Positions 18,492 through 27,604 are shown, counted from the first letter of the stretch. The stretch: 64,000 nt of DNA from Saprospiraceae bacterium (GCA_020628645.1 JAHDES010000028.1:8059-72058); one strand, 5' to 3'. Translations and numbers: made by a program. Notes: a model not told the origin generated them from the letters alone.

Positions 18492-19145
18492 ATGCTTTCT
18501 TTCACAGAAGAAAATTATTTAAAGGCCATCTATAAAGTATCTGAACGTGCTGAAAACAACGTCAGTACGAATGCTATTTCAAAAGAAATGCAAACAAGTG
18601 CTGCTTCTGTTACAGATATGCTGAAACGACTTTCCGAAAAGAAGCTCATTCATTATGAACGCTACAAGGGAGTCAGTATGACTCAGGAGGGGCAACGAAT
18701 CGCTAAATATCTCATTCGTAAACATCGTTTATGGGAAGTTTTTCTAGTAGAAAAACTAGAATTTACCTGGGATGAAGTACACGATATAGCAGAACAACTA
18801 GAACATATTAAATCTGATTCTCTTATCGAACGATTAGATCAGTTTCTAGGTCGTCCTAAATTTGACCCTCATGGTGATCCTATTCCTGATGCCGATGGAA
18901 ATATTGCTTTTAGAAAGCAACTCCCCCTTAGTGAATTAGCCATTAATCAAATTGGAGTCATTGTGGGTGTTCAAGAACATACGACCCCTTTTTTACAATA
19001 TTTAGATAAACTTAGTCTCACTTTAGGAACAGAAGTTGAAATTATAGAAAAATTTGAGTTTGATGATTCTATAAAATTGATCGTCAATCATACCCATGAA
19101 CTCATCTTATCAGGGAAAGTGAGTAAGAATATATTTGTTCAATAA
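18492..19145 (+). CDS. DtxR/MntR-family metal-dependent transcriptional repressor
   Basis: Senses manganese or iron and represses uptake genes. The N-terminal winged helix (TEENYLKAIYKVSE, then TSAASVTDMLKRLSEKKLIHYERYKGV), the metal/dimerisation domain (HRLWEVFLVEKLEFTWDEVHDIAEQLEH) and a C-terminal FeoA/SH3-like domain (about 145-217) are all present. I chose ATG 18492 (217 aa) because the in-frame TTG at 18471 lies inside the -7 promoter box. The gene is followed 16 bp later by a metal-binding protein gene, then an ABC ATPase gene. This is the usual regulator-plus-target arrangement, and the operator implies autoregulation. Whether Mn or Fe is sensed is not decided by sequence. Confidence 0.92.
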   Translation: MLSFTEENYLKAIYKVSERAENNVSTNAISKEMQTSAASVTDMLKRLSEKKLIHYERYKGVSMTQEGQRIAKYLIRKHRLWEVFLVEKLEFTWDEVHDIAEQLEHIKSDSLIERLDQFLGRPKFDPHGDPIPDADGNIAFRKQLPLSELAINQIGVIVGVQEHTTPFLQYLDKLSLTLGTEVEIIEKFEFDDSIKLIVNHTHELILSGKVSKNIFVQ

Positions 19146-19161
19146 AAAACTAACTATCATC

Positions 19162-20166
19162 ATGCGAAAAATAATTATCCTATTAATTTTCTTTACTTCT
19201 ACTTCTTTTTTATTAGCAAAAGAAACTCGCCCTTTAAAAATAGTTGCCACAGCGACTATCATGGCAGATATGACGAAGAATATCGTTGGCGATCAATCTG
19301 TAGTTCATTGCATTGTTCCTGCGGGCGCAGATCCACATGTATATGACCCTACTCCTGCTGATGCAAAATTGATTGCTGATGCTGATCTTATTATCCAAAA
19401 TGGATTGACCTTTGAAGGTTGGCTTAGTGAATTAATTTCCAATTCAGGTACAAAAGCTAAAGTCATCACTTTAACAGAAGGGGTTGATGTAATTGGAAGT
19501 TTGGACTATACCAACTCTAATGATCCTCATGCTTGGATGAATGCAGCAAATGCTTTAGTGTATATTAAAAATATCAAGGACGCATTAGTGGAAATAAATC
19601 CTAAAAATGAAGAAGTTTATAACTTCAATTATGGTGTTTATAAACAGCAAATTGAACAACTCGACAATTATATCTTAAAAGAAATTCAGAAAATACCTGA
19701 AAATCGTCGAATTTTAATTACCTCCCATGATGCATTTCAATACTATGGTAAAAAATACGGCATTCGTTTAGAAGCTATTCAAGGTACATCTACCGAAGCA
19801 GAAGCGCAAACTTCTGATATAATTCGCCTTACAAAAACCATTAAAGAGAATAATATTCCTGCTGTATTTATTGAAAGTACCATCAATCCTAAATTATTAA
19901 AAGGATTAGCAAAAGAAAATGACATTGTAGTAGGTGGTGAACTCTTTGCAGATTCATTGGGAGATGAGGAAAGTGAAGCAGCTACTTACTTGGATATGCT
20001 TCGTTACAATACAGATGTAATCGTGGCAGCACTTAGTCGTGAAGTAGCCGTTCCTGTTTCGACTAGTAGCGAGGAAGCACCATCTTCTCCTTATTTAACA
20101 TGGGGTTTGTTAGGTCTTTTGTTAATTGGAGGGTTCTTTTTTGTCTTTAGACAAATCAATAATTAA
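19162..20166 (+). CDS. metal ABC transporter substrate-binding protein with C-terminal membrane anchor
   Basis: A cluster A-I (TroA/MntC/ZnuA) metal-binding protein. The start is ATG 19162, giving a clean signal peptide MRKIIILLIFFTSTSFLLA; an in-frame TTG at 19135 would spoil it and overlap the previous gene. Likely ligands are His in GADPHVYDP, His in NDPHAWMNA, Glu in GTSTEAEAQ and Asp in SLGDEES. His-His-Glu-Asp is the pattern usual for Mn/Fe rather than Zn. Unusually, a Ser/Pro-rich linker leads into a C-terminal membrane segment (about residues 312-329) with RQINN after it. That suggests anchoring in the inner membrane instead of a free or lipidated protein. Second gene of the mntR-like operon. 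Confidence 0.92.
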   Translation: MRKIIILLIFFTSTSFLLAKETRPLKIVATATIMADMTKNIVGDQSVVHCIVPAGADPHVYDPTPADAKLIADADLIIQNGLTFEGWLSELISNSGTKAKVITLTEGVDVIGSLDYTNSNDPHAWMNAANALVYIKNIKDALVEINPKNEEVYNFNYGVYKQQIEQLDNYILKEIQKIPENRRILITSHDAFQYYGKKYGIRLEAIQGTSTEAEAQTSDIIRLTKTIKENNIPAVFIESTINPKLLKGLAKENDIVVGGELFADSLGDEESEAATYLDMLRYNTDVIVAALSREVAVPVSTSSEEAPSSPYLTWGLLGLLLIGGFFFVFRQINN

Positions 20167-20193
20167 AAATAAGCAAGAGAAAACTATTTTTTG

Positions 20194-20946
20194 ATGGCGA
20201 CAACACCAATCATCACTATAAAGGGATTATCTGTTTCTTATGAACGGAAACGGGTTCTGACAAATATTTATTTAAACATAGAGAAAGCCTTAATTTATGG
20301 GGTTATTGGTCCAAATGGAGCTGGAAAATCTACGCTATTCAAAGCTATTTTAGGTTTGATTGATACGGATAGTGGGGCTATTCACATTAAAGGACAAAGC
20401 ATTAAAGATCTCCGCAAACAGGTCGTTTATGTTCCACAAAAAAATGATGTAGATTGGCAATTTCCAGCTACTGTTTATGATATAGTGTTAATGGGGCGCT
20501 ATCCACACAAAAAAGTGCTAGAACAAATTAATGCTCAAGATCGTGAAATAGCCGATCAGGCTCTCCAAGAAATGGGGATTCTTCCTTTAAAAAATCGACA
20601 GATTGGTGAATTATCAGGTGGACAACAACAACGAGTCTTTTTGGCAAGAGCACTTTGCCAGCAAGCTGATATTTTTCTTTTGGATGAACCCTTTGTTGGT
20701 ATTGATATTACCACAGAACAAACGATTATTGCTACACTCAAAAAATTAGCGCAACAAGGAAAAACACTCCTTGTAGTTCATCATGATTTATCAACGGTAG
20801 AACAATATTTTGATAAAGTCATTTTATTAAATCAACGACTCATCATCTGTGATGATACAGATAAAGCCTTCACTCCTGAAAATATTGCCAAAGCTTATGG
20901 TGGGCAATTGCCAATTTTGCACAAAACAGGAATGATTGAAAAATAA
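20194..20946 (+). CDS. metal ABC transporter ATP-binding protein
   Basis: The ATPase subunit of a Mn/Zn/Fe-type importer. Walker A is GPNGAGKST, the Q-loop region VPQKNDVDWQFP is typical of the MntB/ZnuC group, the signature is LSGGQQQR, Walker B is IFLLDEP, and the switch His is in VVHHD. The start is ATG 20194; the TTG three bases earlier is also in frame. It lies 27 bp after the binding-protein gene. No permease gene follows: the next 114 bp are non-coding and then a response regulator begins. The membrane subunit must be encoded elsewhere, or the system is incomplete. Confidence 0.94.
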   Translation: MATTPIITIKGLSVSYERKRVLTNIYLNIEKALIYGVIGPNGAGKSTLFKAILGLIDTDSGAIHIKGQSIKDLRKQVVYVPQKNDVDWQFPATVYDIVLMGRYPHKKVLEQINAQDREIADQALQEMGILPLKNRQIGELSGGQQQRVFLARALCQQADIFLLDEPFVGIDITTEQTIIATLKKLAQQGKTLLVVHHDLSTVEQYFDKVILLNQRLIICDDTDKAFTPENIAKAYGGQLPILHKTGMIEK

Positions 20947-21060
20947 CCCTTTGTATACATATTACCTTTTTAAATAATCATTATACATTAGTTAACTTTA
21001 CACAATAGTATTATAGGGAACTTCTCACTAGTTACTTTTTAAAGTCTTAACCATGTACAA

Positions 21061-21750
21061 ATGATAAAAATAGGAATTGTAGAAGATGATCTTTTTTATA
21101 AGACTCAGTTAGTGGAATATTTTAAAGATTCTTCAAAAATAGAATGCCTTTATAGTGCTAAAGATTCGGAATCCTTTTTAAAATACTATACCCCACAAAA
21201 TAAAATAGATGTTTTACTAGTCGATATTGCCCTACCGGGCATGAATGGCATACAACTAATTGAACTCATTTCTAAACGATATCCTAAGATTAGTTGCATT
21301 GCATTAACCATCCACAAATCGGATACTAATATACAAAGAGCTCTTACCGCAGGGGCTGTCGGATACTTATTAAAAAGTCTTTCATTTGAAATGATAGAAC
21401 ATAAATTAGTCCATTATATTAAAGCAGCAGCCCCGCCTTTATCTCCCGAAGCAACTCAATCCATTATCAACTATTTTCATTCTAAAGAATTTAAATTTTC
21501 AACCCATTCTACAGATCATACCCGAATTCCAAATTTTACCCATAAAGAAAAGATCGTTATTAAATTGCTGCTAGAAGGGGAACCTTATAAAGTAATTGCA
21601 GATTTCTTATCCATTAGCGTGAATGGTGTGCGCTATTACGTCAAGATGGTCTACAAAAAAGTAAATGTTAACTCTCGTGCTCAATTAATGAAAAAAGTGT
21701 TATACGATAAAAAAATAAAAGAGGTCATAGATGAGCTAGATACCCCCTAG
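21061..21750 (+). CDS. LuxR/NarL-family response regulator
   Basis: The receiver domain (1 to about 125) has acidic residues E8-D9-D10, the phospho-acceptor D55 in LLVDIALPGMNG and the LLKS lysine. A LuxR-type helix-turn-helix follows at about 165-229 (NFTHKEKIVIKLLLEG, VIADFLSISVNGVRYYV). It is almost certainly the partner of the convergent histidine kinase 21747-23891, with which it overlaps by four bases at the stops. The start is ATG 21061; an ATG nine bases upstream is in frame but is stopped at once. Possible targets include the secreted-protein genes that follow (inference from position only). Confidence 0.93.
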   Translation: MIKIGIVEDDLFYKTQLVEYFKDSSKIECLYSAKDSESFLKYYTPQNKIDVLLVDIALPGMNGIQLIELISKRYPKISCIALTIHKSDTNIQRALTAGAVGYLLKSLSFEMIEHKLVHYIKAAAPPLSPEATQSIINYFHSKEFKFSTHSTDHTRIPNFTHKEKIVIKLLLEGEPYKVIADFLSISVNGVRYYVKMVYKKVNVNSRAQLMKKVLYDKKIKEVIDELDTP

Positions 21751-23891
21751 TTTAAGGAACTTAATAAAACAGGAATTTGGATATTAAGCTCATATACATT
21801 TGCTGTGTTTGTAATTATTACATTCCCTTGCAAGTTATTTATCCGATTTTTTATACTAGCTTGACCTAAGTGTGAAGTAGATGATAATGCTAAGGATTCT
21901 TGAAAATGATTCGTTATTTTGAAATGAATTTGATCTTTTTTATTGTATAAATGAATAATAATTTTTTCAGAATTAGTATGCTTTACAATGTTATTGATCG
22001 CCTCTTTAAAGACCAAAAATAAATTATATTTATCTTCGACAGATAGCTTCATCAAAATATCTACATCATCATAATCCAAGATATAATCAGGCAATCCCGA
22101 TTGTTGATACTCATTAAGGTACTCTTCCATTTTTAGTACAAAATCACCCACCTTATCTTCATTTAAATTCATCGACCATACAATATCCGACATAGAGTTG
22201 ATTACATAATTACTTTTCGAAATAATCAAATCGATATTGGATGAAGATGGCGTTTCTTTTTTTAGTTTTCGTACTAAATGATTGAGATGAGTTAGAGTGC
22301 TTCCCACATCATCATGCAAATTATCTGAAATTTGTTTTCGCAATTTTTCAATGGCTTTTTCACGCATTCTTCTTTGTCGGAAATACCACCATGTGCCAAA
22401 AATTAAACCAAAAACGATAAAAAGCAGACCTGATAAGGTAAAAAGCAGTCGTTCATTTTTAAGTTGGATATTTCGTTGACTGATTTTGAGGGCACTGAGT
22501 TCTGTTTCTTTTTCAAGGCTAATTTTTTTCTCTACCACTTCTATTGCCGATTGACTTCTAATTGACTCTAAACTATCTAGCTCATTTTTATATTTTTGAA
22601 AATAATGCAATGCTTTCTCATAATCTCCTTCATGAAAATAATAGTTATATAATTCATTATTGGAAGGTACCGACTTATAAATAAGTTCTTTATAATAAGC
22701 TTTAATCTGGTCAACATCTACATCAAACTCACTAGGTGCTTCACCTGATTCTTCTATAATATTGAGTATACTTGCACAAAGATATTTACTCCAATGATCA
22801 ACCTCCATGATTATACTATATTCTAGTGCTTTATTTGTATAGCAAACAGCTTCTTTATGTTCTTTTCTACGATTACAAATTGAACCCGCCTCCATATATG
22901 CAAACACAAAGTCTTTCTGCATTTTAGTCAATAAAGAATGTTTAAGCATGTTATCTACTGCTCCATCTATTACTAAATTATCATAACCTAGTGCCTGATA
23001 AGCTCCTATTAAATAAAAGTAAGCCGTGGACAAATATCGTTGGTCGGTTTGATTATTAGCACAAAAATCTAAAGTCAAAAATTGATTAATAATATTGATT
23101 GTTTTCTCAGGCATCCCAAATAAATCATATACAGCAGCAAGGTTAGTGTAGGCAAGTTTGAGAATTGCAGGCTTTTGGTGTTTTTGTCCATAAGCAATCG
23201 CTTTGTAACAGGTTTCAATAGGAACATTATATTGTTGTTCATGCCCTTTGTAGCGAGCGAGTTGTACTTGTGCATATATTTCTGTTTCTTCTTCTCCAAT
23301 ATCTTTCGCATAATCAATTGTTCTTTCCAAAATAAGCATGGCAGAATCTAATTCTCCATTATAACTCTCCTCTAATGCCCTTCCCCAATAAAATAAGCAT
23401 TCGACAGCCTCTCTTTGTAGATTTTTGTCTAAAAAAAGAGGCAAAGCCTTATCTAAAAAGGGTCGTCCTTCAGAAGACTTCCATAACTTCACAAGGCATT
23501 GACCACGTAAGAATAGTAATCTATTTTTATAAATAGGATCATCAACTTTTATTATTTCTTTATCCAACTTATTTATTCGCGAAAGTGCCTCATCAAGGTA
23601 TCCATAATTAATAAGTAATTTTATTGTTGCAACTTCTGCTTTGTAAGCTAGTGTTGTGTTAGGGTATAGTTGAAGTAGGCTATCAATTCTATATAAGCGC
23701 GCTTCTTCTTTAGCAAAATCTTCTTGATAGGTAAGCAGCAAATTTTCGTAAATATCATCCAATTGGAAAGCAATCTCTTCATAAATTGTTTCTAGTGAAG
23801 AGTCATATTTTGCCCATACACTACAACTTGAAAGGAGCAATAAGCAGAATAAGGTGATATGTTTTAGACGTCTAGTCATTAAATAGTTCAA
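21747..23891 (-). CDS. TPR-containing NarL/DegS-type sensor histidine kinase
   Basis: A Bacteroidota-type kinase with a periplasmic TPR sensor. The N-terminus carries an export signal (LLLLSSC; a lipobox reading is possible). About 400 residues of TPR helices follow, then one membrane segment at about 478-500 and a HisKA_3 domain with H526 in ISDNLHDDVGSTL. The HATPase N box is EAINNIVKHTN. The G1 box normally reads DNGxGF, but here the matching place reads ITNHFQESLAL. The later box, LGQASIKNRINNLQG, is kept. Loss of the G1 Asp raises doubt about ATP binding. It pairs tail to tail with the response regulator gene. Confidence 0.9.
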   Translation of the reverse strand: MNYLMTRRLKHITLFCLLLLSSCSVWAKYDSSLETIYEEIAFQLDDIYENLLLTYQEDFAKEEARLYRIDSLLQLYPNTTLAYKAEVATIKLLINYGYLDEALSRINKLDKEIIKVDDPIYKNRLLFLRGQCLVKLWKSSEGRPFLDKALPLFLDKNLQREAVECLFYWGRALEESYNGELDSAMLILERTIDYAKDIGEEETEIYAQVQLARYKGHEQQYNVPIETCYKAIAYGQKHQKPAILKLAYTNLAAVYDLFGMPEKTINIINQFLTLDFCANNQTDQRYLSTAYFYLIGAYQALGYDNLVIDGAVDNMLKHSLLTKMQKDFVFAYMEAGSICNRRKEHKEAVCYTNKALEYSIIMEVDHWSKYLCASILNIIEESGEAPSEFDVDVDQIKAYYKELIYKSVPSNNELYNYYFHEGDYEKALHYFQKYKNELDSLESIRSQSAIEVVEKKISLEKETELSALKISQRNIQLKNERLLFTLSGLLFIVFGLIFGTWWYFRQRRMREKAIEKLRKQISDNLHDDVGSTLTHLNHLVRKLKKETPSSSNIDLIISKSNYVINSMSDIVWSMNLNEDKVGDFVLKMEEYLNEYQQSGLPDYILDYDDVDILMKLSVEDKYNLFLVFKEAINNIVKHTNSEKIIIHLYNKKDQIHFKITNHFQESLALSSTSHLGQASIKNRINNLQGNVIITNTANVYELNIQIPVLLSSLN

Positions 23892-24094
23892 ACTATGTAA
23901 TAGAACCGAAATTGTAAGATTAGTTTATTGATAGCGTCTCACAATGACAGGTGATTTTTTGGGTGATACTACGGTATAATGAAACTTTATAAAAATTGCA
24001 TTTACAAATACAGAAACACCTAAGTTAAAGATAATACAAAAGTATGTAGTTAAATTATTTTTTCATTTACATTTCTTATATAATATTCAACTAT

Positions 24095-24143
24095 CTACAT
24101 ACTTATGTAGGTACTTAAAGTAGGTTTTGGTATATAAGTTGAA
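24095..24143 (+). promoter_or_regulatory. promoter-like module A: palindrome plus conserved box, no long gene downstream
   Basis: CTACATACTTATGTAG (24095-24110) is a palindrome with a 2-base centre. It is followed by GGTATA at 24129-24134, then AAGTTGAA. The same palindrome and box, at exactly the same spacing (26.5 bp centre to box), occur at 27605-27651 in front of the second DUF4347 gene. Between this module and the terminator at 24468 there is no frame longer than about 30 codons. Upstream, 23892-24094 shows nothing I can name. Confidence 0.5.
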
Positions 24144-24467
24144 TATCTTTTTGGCAATAGATAGTATTAACTATCCTTTTAATGCATGTATAATAAAAAT
24201 TTGTCTCTATTACACGAACCTCGCATTATGATCACATTTATTTTAGTGAATATAAACAAACACAATTTAATCAACCGAAAAGATAGAGATGATGGTTTAA
24301 TTGTATTTATACTAAATCCCTAAATAAGATAAAATCAAAATGAATCATACCATTATTTATTGGTTCAAACTAAAAATTAGTATTGAACAAGCCAGTAAAC
24401 TTTTACTGCCAAGATAAATAACCTATAAACAGTTAAATACATTAATATTATTGTGCATATATTGTTT
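24144..24467 (+). other. possible short transcript region between promoter-like module A and terminator
   Basis: This 324-bp stretch has a promoter-like module before it and a good terminator after it, but no normal gene. The only frames are short: 24228-24323 (31 codons) and 24340-24417 (25 codons, beginning MNHTIIYWFK). Neither has a recognisable family or start signal. It may be a small RNA, a small-peptide transcript, or what remains of a deleted paralogue of the genes downstream. Confidence 0.25.
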
Positions 24468-24504
24468 AAACGGTTACCCCTCCTCTATTGGGTAGCCGTT
24501 TTTT
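24468..24504 (+). terminator. hairpin terminator with no long gene before it
   Basis: AAACGGTTACCC (24468-24479) pairs with GGGTAGCCGTTT (24490-24501), one G-T, followed by further T. The arms closely match the terminator at 27429-27460 after the first DUF4347 gene. The only gene to the left, 23891, is on the other strand and reads away from it. Confidence 0.75.
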
Positions 24505-24536
24505 ATTTGTACCCCCCCTTTAAATGCATACATATA

Positions 24537-24590
24537 CTACATACTCATACATATAGTATATATATAATAATCTGATATTCTAATGGCATA
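24537..24590 (+). promoter_or_regulatory. promoter-like module B of the first DUF4347 gene
   Basis: CTACATACTCAT (24537-24548) repeats the first part of the palindrome of modules A and C. AT-rich DNA (TATATATAATAATC) follows, and then the box GGCATA (24585-24590). The spacing is about 14 bp longer than in A and C, and the second palindrome arm is degenerate. The start codon follows 40 bp later. Confidence 0.4.
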
Positions 24591-24629
24591 CTTATTGTGT
24601 ACTTATTTATAAAACAACACATTCATTAA

Positions 24630-27167
24630 ATGTACAATAGAAACTATACACTTATAATAGGTGTCTACTACCTTTTATTTATTTCATTTTTACTTCTAAT
24701 TTATTCTCCCCATAGCTACTCGTATCCTATTCCATCAAAAAGTTACTTTATTGATAAGAATTTAGCAGATGCCAAAATACTAGAAAATGCATTTGAACAT
24801 ACTGCTACTAATCATTTTCATCTCTTGACTCATGGTCGAAGTGGTGAATTATTGATTGAAGGAGAATGGAAAGATGCCTCTCAAATAGAAAATTGGTTCG
24901 CAGAAAATAATCTATTAAACAATCACATCCACCTTAATATCTATGGCTGTGAATTTGGTAAAGGCAAAGAAGGAAAGGCTGCAATTGCTTATCTTGAAAA
25001 CGCACTAGGTATTTCCATAGCTGCATCTGATGATATAACGGGAATTGATGGAGACTGGGAACTAGAGGTAGGAACATCTTATTCTAGTTTAACATTTGAA
25101 GATTATACTTTTAATTTACAGTGTGCTTGTAATGAGTTTTTATATATCAATGAAATTGGCACTGATCCTGGAGTACATAAGTTTTTGGTCAACTCCGATG
25201 GTACACTTGATGAGATCGGTAGTCCATGGTTCAGTAATAATGCTAATGATATAGGGCTTACTTCTCCTCATGGATTAGGAACAGATTTGAACGGCTACCT
25301 TTATATAGGAGAAAATTTTCTGGATGGGTTTCAGATAAGAAAATTTACCTGCGATGGAGAACCTTTTGATGAATCAGATTTTGCCATAACTACAAATGGA
25401 CAGTTTAATATCTCTTCTATTGACAATAGTATTTTCTTAAATGATCGTGTTGGTGATCGAGCATTTTCAGAATATGATGCTTGTACTGGTACACTAATTA
25501 ATACATTAGAAGTCTGCGACCCCGCTTTTGCCAACAACTCTGATTGGGGGTTTTATATTGATCAGCGTACTGATATTATGTATGCTACAAGAGGCTATAA
25601 TAATTATACCACACCAAATGATTTATATGTTTTTACTCAAGCGGATTTTGATAACAATCCAACTAGCTGTATAGACCCAGTACCATTAAGTAGTGTACCC
25701 GCAGGCATCGGTCAATTTGTAGGAGTAACTACAGATATGGATCGAAATATTTATATTGTAGCAGTAAGAGAAACCAATCAAGTTTCAATTATAAAATATG
25801 ATGCCAACTATCAATTTATAGGAGAATCTGCTATTGATGATGCTACTAGTGGCGGTGGCTGGGCAGGTTCCCGTGGTATAGCATATAGTGAAAATGCAAA
25901 TAGGCTTTATCTGGTATCTTCCTTTAATAATGAAAATTGTGTTTCTGTATTTGATACCAATTTAACGTATCAATTTGCAGCTGTAGGGCCCGTCGCAACA
26001 TCCGATTTAAGAGGTAAAGCAGTAGCTGTCAATAAGGAGTGTTGCCCAATCCCAAATAATCAAACGATTGATCAATTATTTTGTGTGACCGACATGAGTA
26101 ACCCTGTATTTCTAAATGATGTATTTCCTTGTGACGGGATAGTTTGTGAAGGTATATGGATGCCTGCCGATGCAGCTTCCACAGCGATATATAACGATTG
26201 TAACCAAAGTATTATAGCAGGAGTTCCTCCTGGTTGTTATAGTTTTACAAAGGAATCTGATGGTACAGGAAATAATCCGCAATGTGGCGCATTTGTATTA
26301 GAGTTTAATCTAGAAGTCTTAGTTCCGCCTGCAATGACGCTATCTGAAAATCAGACGATTTGTAGCGGTACCACACCTACTGAATTAAGTATAACGACTA
26401 CAGCTACCAATATTCAATGGCAGATGAGTACGGATTCATGTATGGGAGCTTTTGTGGATATCTTTGGTGCAATAGGAACAAGCTATCAACCACCAGCATT
26501 GACGGACACAACTTATTTCAGAGTTATGATTAGTACATCTGGAACTTGTACTACAGAAACGTGTTCTTTCGCAAGTGAATGCATCGTCGTGACCATAGGA
26601 GACTGTGATTGGGGTGACTTACCAGATACTGGAAGCTCAAGCAGTACCGAAAATTATCAAACAACCCGAACCAATAATGGTCCACAACATTTAATTACAA
26701 CTGGCTTAAGCCTAGGGACAATAGTTGATGGAGAATTGAATGGACAACCATCTAATGATGCCTTAGGAGATGGCGCTGATGAAGATGGAATTACGTTTTT
26801 GAGTTCCACCAATTGGGCTCCTGGAGGAATAGTGCGCATTCCTTTTTCAGCAATTAATACCACTGGCAATCAAGCCGAACTAGAAATATGGATTGATTGG
26901 AATGGAGATGGCGATTTTTCAGATCCAGACGAATGGGTCATTGATTTATCTGATGACGGAGCAGCTAATTTCGGTCAAAATGGGTATTTAACGATCAATA
27001 TTCCCAATAATGTTGTTGTCGAGCAAAATTTTGGATTCAGAGTTCGATTGAGTCATGAAGATGATATGACTCCCTATGGTACGATCAATAGTGGCGAAAT
27101 AGAAGATTACTTACTTCAAATAGACTGTGATTATAATATTTGTTTAGCCGTACAAATTCAAAACTAG
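24630..27167 (+). CDS. secreted DUF4347 / GEVED-domain protein (paralogue 1)
   Basis: A signal peptide or signal anchor (about 1-32) precedes a DUF4347 domain (about 40-170) with THG (H68), IYGCEFGKG (C107) and ITGIDGDWELEVG. A middle region (about 180-470) reads like a beta-propeller or repeat domain (LGTDLNGYLYIGENF). An Ig-like segment of the kind found in adhesins follows, then a C-terminal GEVED domain with WIDWNGDGDFSDPDEW and SGEIEDYLLQI. It is presumably secreted to the surface. The tail CDYNICLAVQIQN resembles those of the two following genes. Module B lies upstream and a hairpin terminator downstream (27429). The role is unknown; adhesion or interaction is likely from the domain types. 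Confidence 0.88.
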   Translation: MYNRNYTLIIGVYYLLFISFLLLIYSPHSYSYPIPSKSYFIDKNLADAKILENAFEHTATNHFHLLTHGRSGELLIEGEWKDASQIENWFAENNLLNNHIHLNIYGCEFGKGKEGKAAIAYLENALGISIAASDDITGIDGDWELEVGTSYSSLTFEDYTFNLQCACNEFLYINEIGTDPGVHKFLVNSDGTLDEIGSPWFSNNANDIGLTSPHGLGTDLNGYLYIGENFLDGFQIRKFTCDGEPFDESDFAITTNGQFNISSIDNSIFLNDRVGDRAFSEYDACTGTLINTLEVCDPAFANNSDWGFYIDQRTDIMYATRGYNNYTTPNDLYVFTQADFDNNPTSCIDPVPLSSVPAGIGQFVGVTTDMDRNIYIVAVRETNQVSIIKYDANYQFIGESAIDDATSGGGWAGSRGIAYSENANRLYLVSSFNNENCVSVFDTNLTYQFAAVGPVATSDLRGKAVAVNKECCPIPNNQTIDQLFCVTDMSNPVFLNDVFPCDGIVCEGIWMPADAASTAIYNDCNQSIIAGVPPGCYSFTKESDGTGNNPQCGAFVLEFNLEVLVPPAMTLSENQTICSGTTPTELSITTTATNIQWQMSTDSCMGAFVDIFGAIGTSYQPPALTDTTYFRVMISTSGTCTTETCSFASECIVVTIGDCDWGDLPDTGSSSSTENYQTTRTNNGPQHLITTGLSLGTIVDGELNGQPSNDALGDGADEDGITFLSSTNWAPGGIVRIPFSAINTTGNQAELEIWIDWNGDGDFSDPDEWVIDLSDDGAANFGQNGYLTINIPNNVVVEQNFGFRVRLSHEDDMTPYGTINSGEIEDYLLQIDCDYNICLAVQIQN

Positions 27168-27224
27168 GGTACATAATTAAAACGAATTGCTAATATGTTC
27201 ACATCATTATTACTTTCAAAAGTC

Positions 27225-27394
27225 TATACACGACACGGGGTAAGAAAGTGATTCGGTAATTTGTTTTAGCCCGCGTACGGTATCCCAACTTTGGTACGGG
27301 AGAGCTATACCGACGCGGTTTAATTTAACCTGCCCGATCTGAAGATCATTCAAGCGGGTTTTGAAAATCATAAAATTAAACCGCGTCGAGTATA
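27225..27394. mobile_element. 170-bp MITE-like element with nested inverted repeats
   Basis: The left end TATACACGACACGG (27225-27238) and the right end CCGCGTCGAGTATA (27381-27394) are imperfect inverted repeats (12 of 14). A third copy, TATAC-CGACGCGG (27306-27318), lies inside and opens a perfect 16-bp inverted repeat: CGACGCGGTTTAATTT at 27311-27326 with its complement at 27373-27388. It is clearly more GC-rich than its surroundings. No transposase is present. A 60-codon frame on the minus strand inside it is probably meaningless. The surrounding gap 27168-27687 otherwise holds only a terminator and module C. Confidence 0.5.
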
Positions 27395-27428
27395 ACATAC
27401 ACTTTTTAATTATACATCTATTCCATAA

Positions 27429-27465
27429 AACGGTTACCTTTCTTCTTCTGGGTAACCGTTCTTTA
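27429..27465 (+). terminator. hairpin terminator after the first DUF4347 gene
   Basis: AACGGTTACC (27429-27438) and GGTAACCGTT (27451-27460) form a perfect 10-bp stem with a 12-base pyrimidine-rich loop, followed by CTTTATT. The arms match the terminator at 24468-24501, so the two are probably copies. The MITE-like element lies between the gene and this terminator. Confidence 0.7.
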
Positions 27466-27604
27466 TTGGTGATTTGTAAAATATTTTATTTTCAGATAAT
27501 ACAATGGATAATCTTTGTTAAAGATTTGAATAAAAATCACTCCAAAACATTTATTTATCATTCTATATCAATATTTTAAGTATTCAAATAAAACATATCA
27601 GTTT

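Noticed and set aside
19135-19161. TTG at 19135 as start of the metal-binding protein.
   Set aside because: It would overlap the previous gene and put charged residues before the signal peptide; ATG 19162 gives a clean signal.
27216-27398. 60-codon open frame on the minus strand inside the MITE-like element.
   Set aside because: It covers the inverted repeats, has no recognisable domain and probably arises from the GC-richer palindromic DNA.
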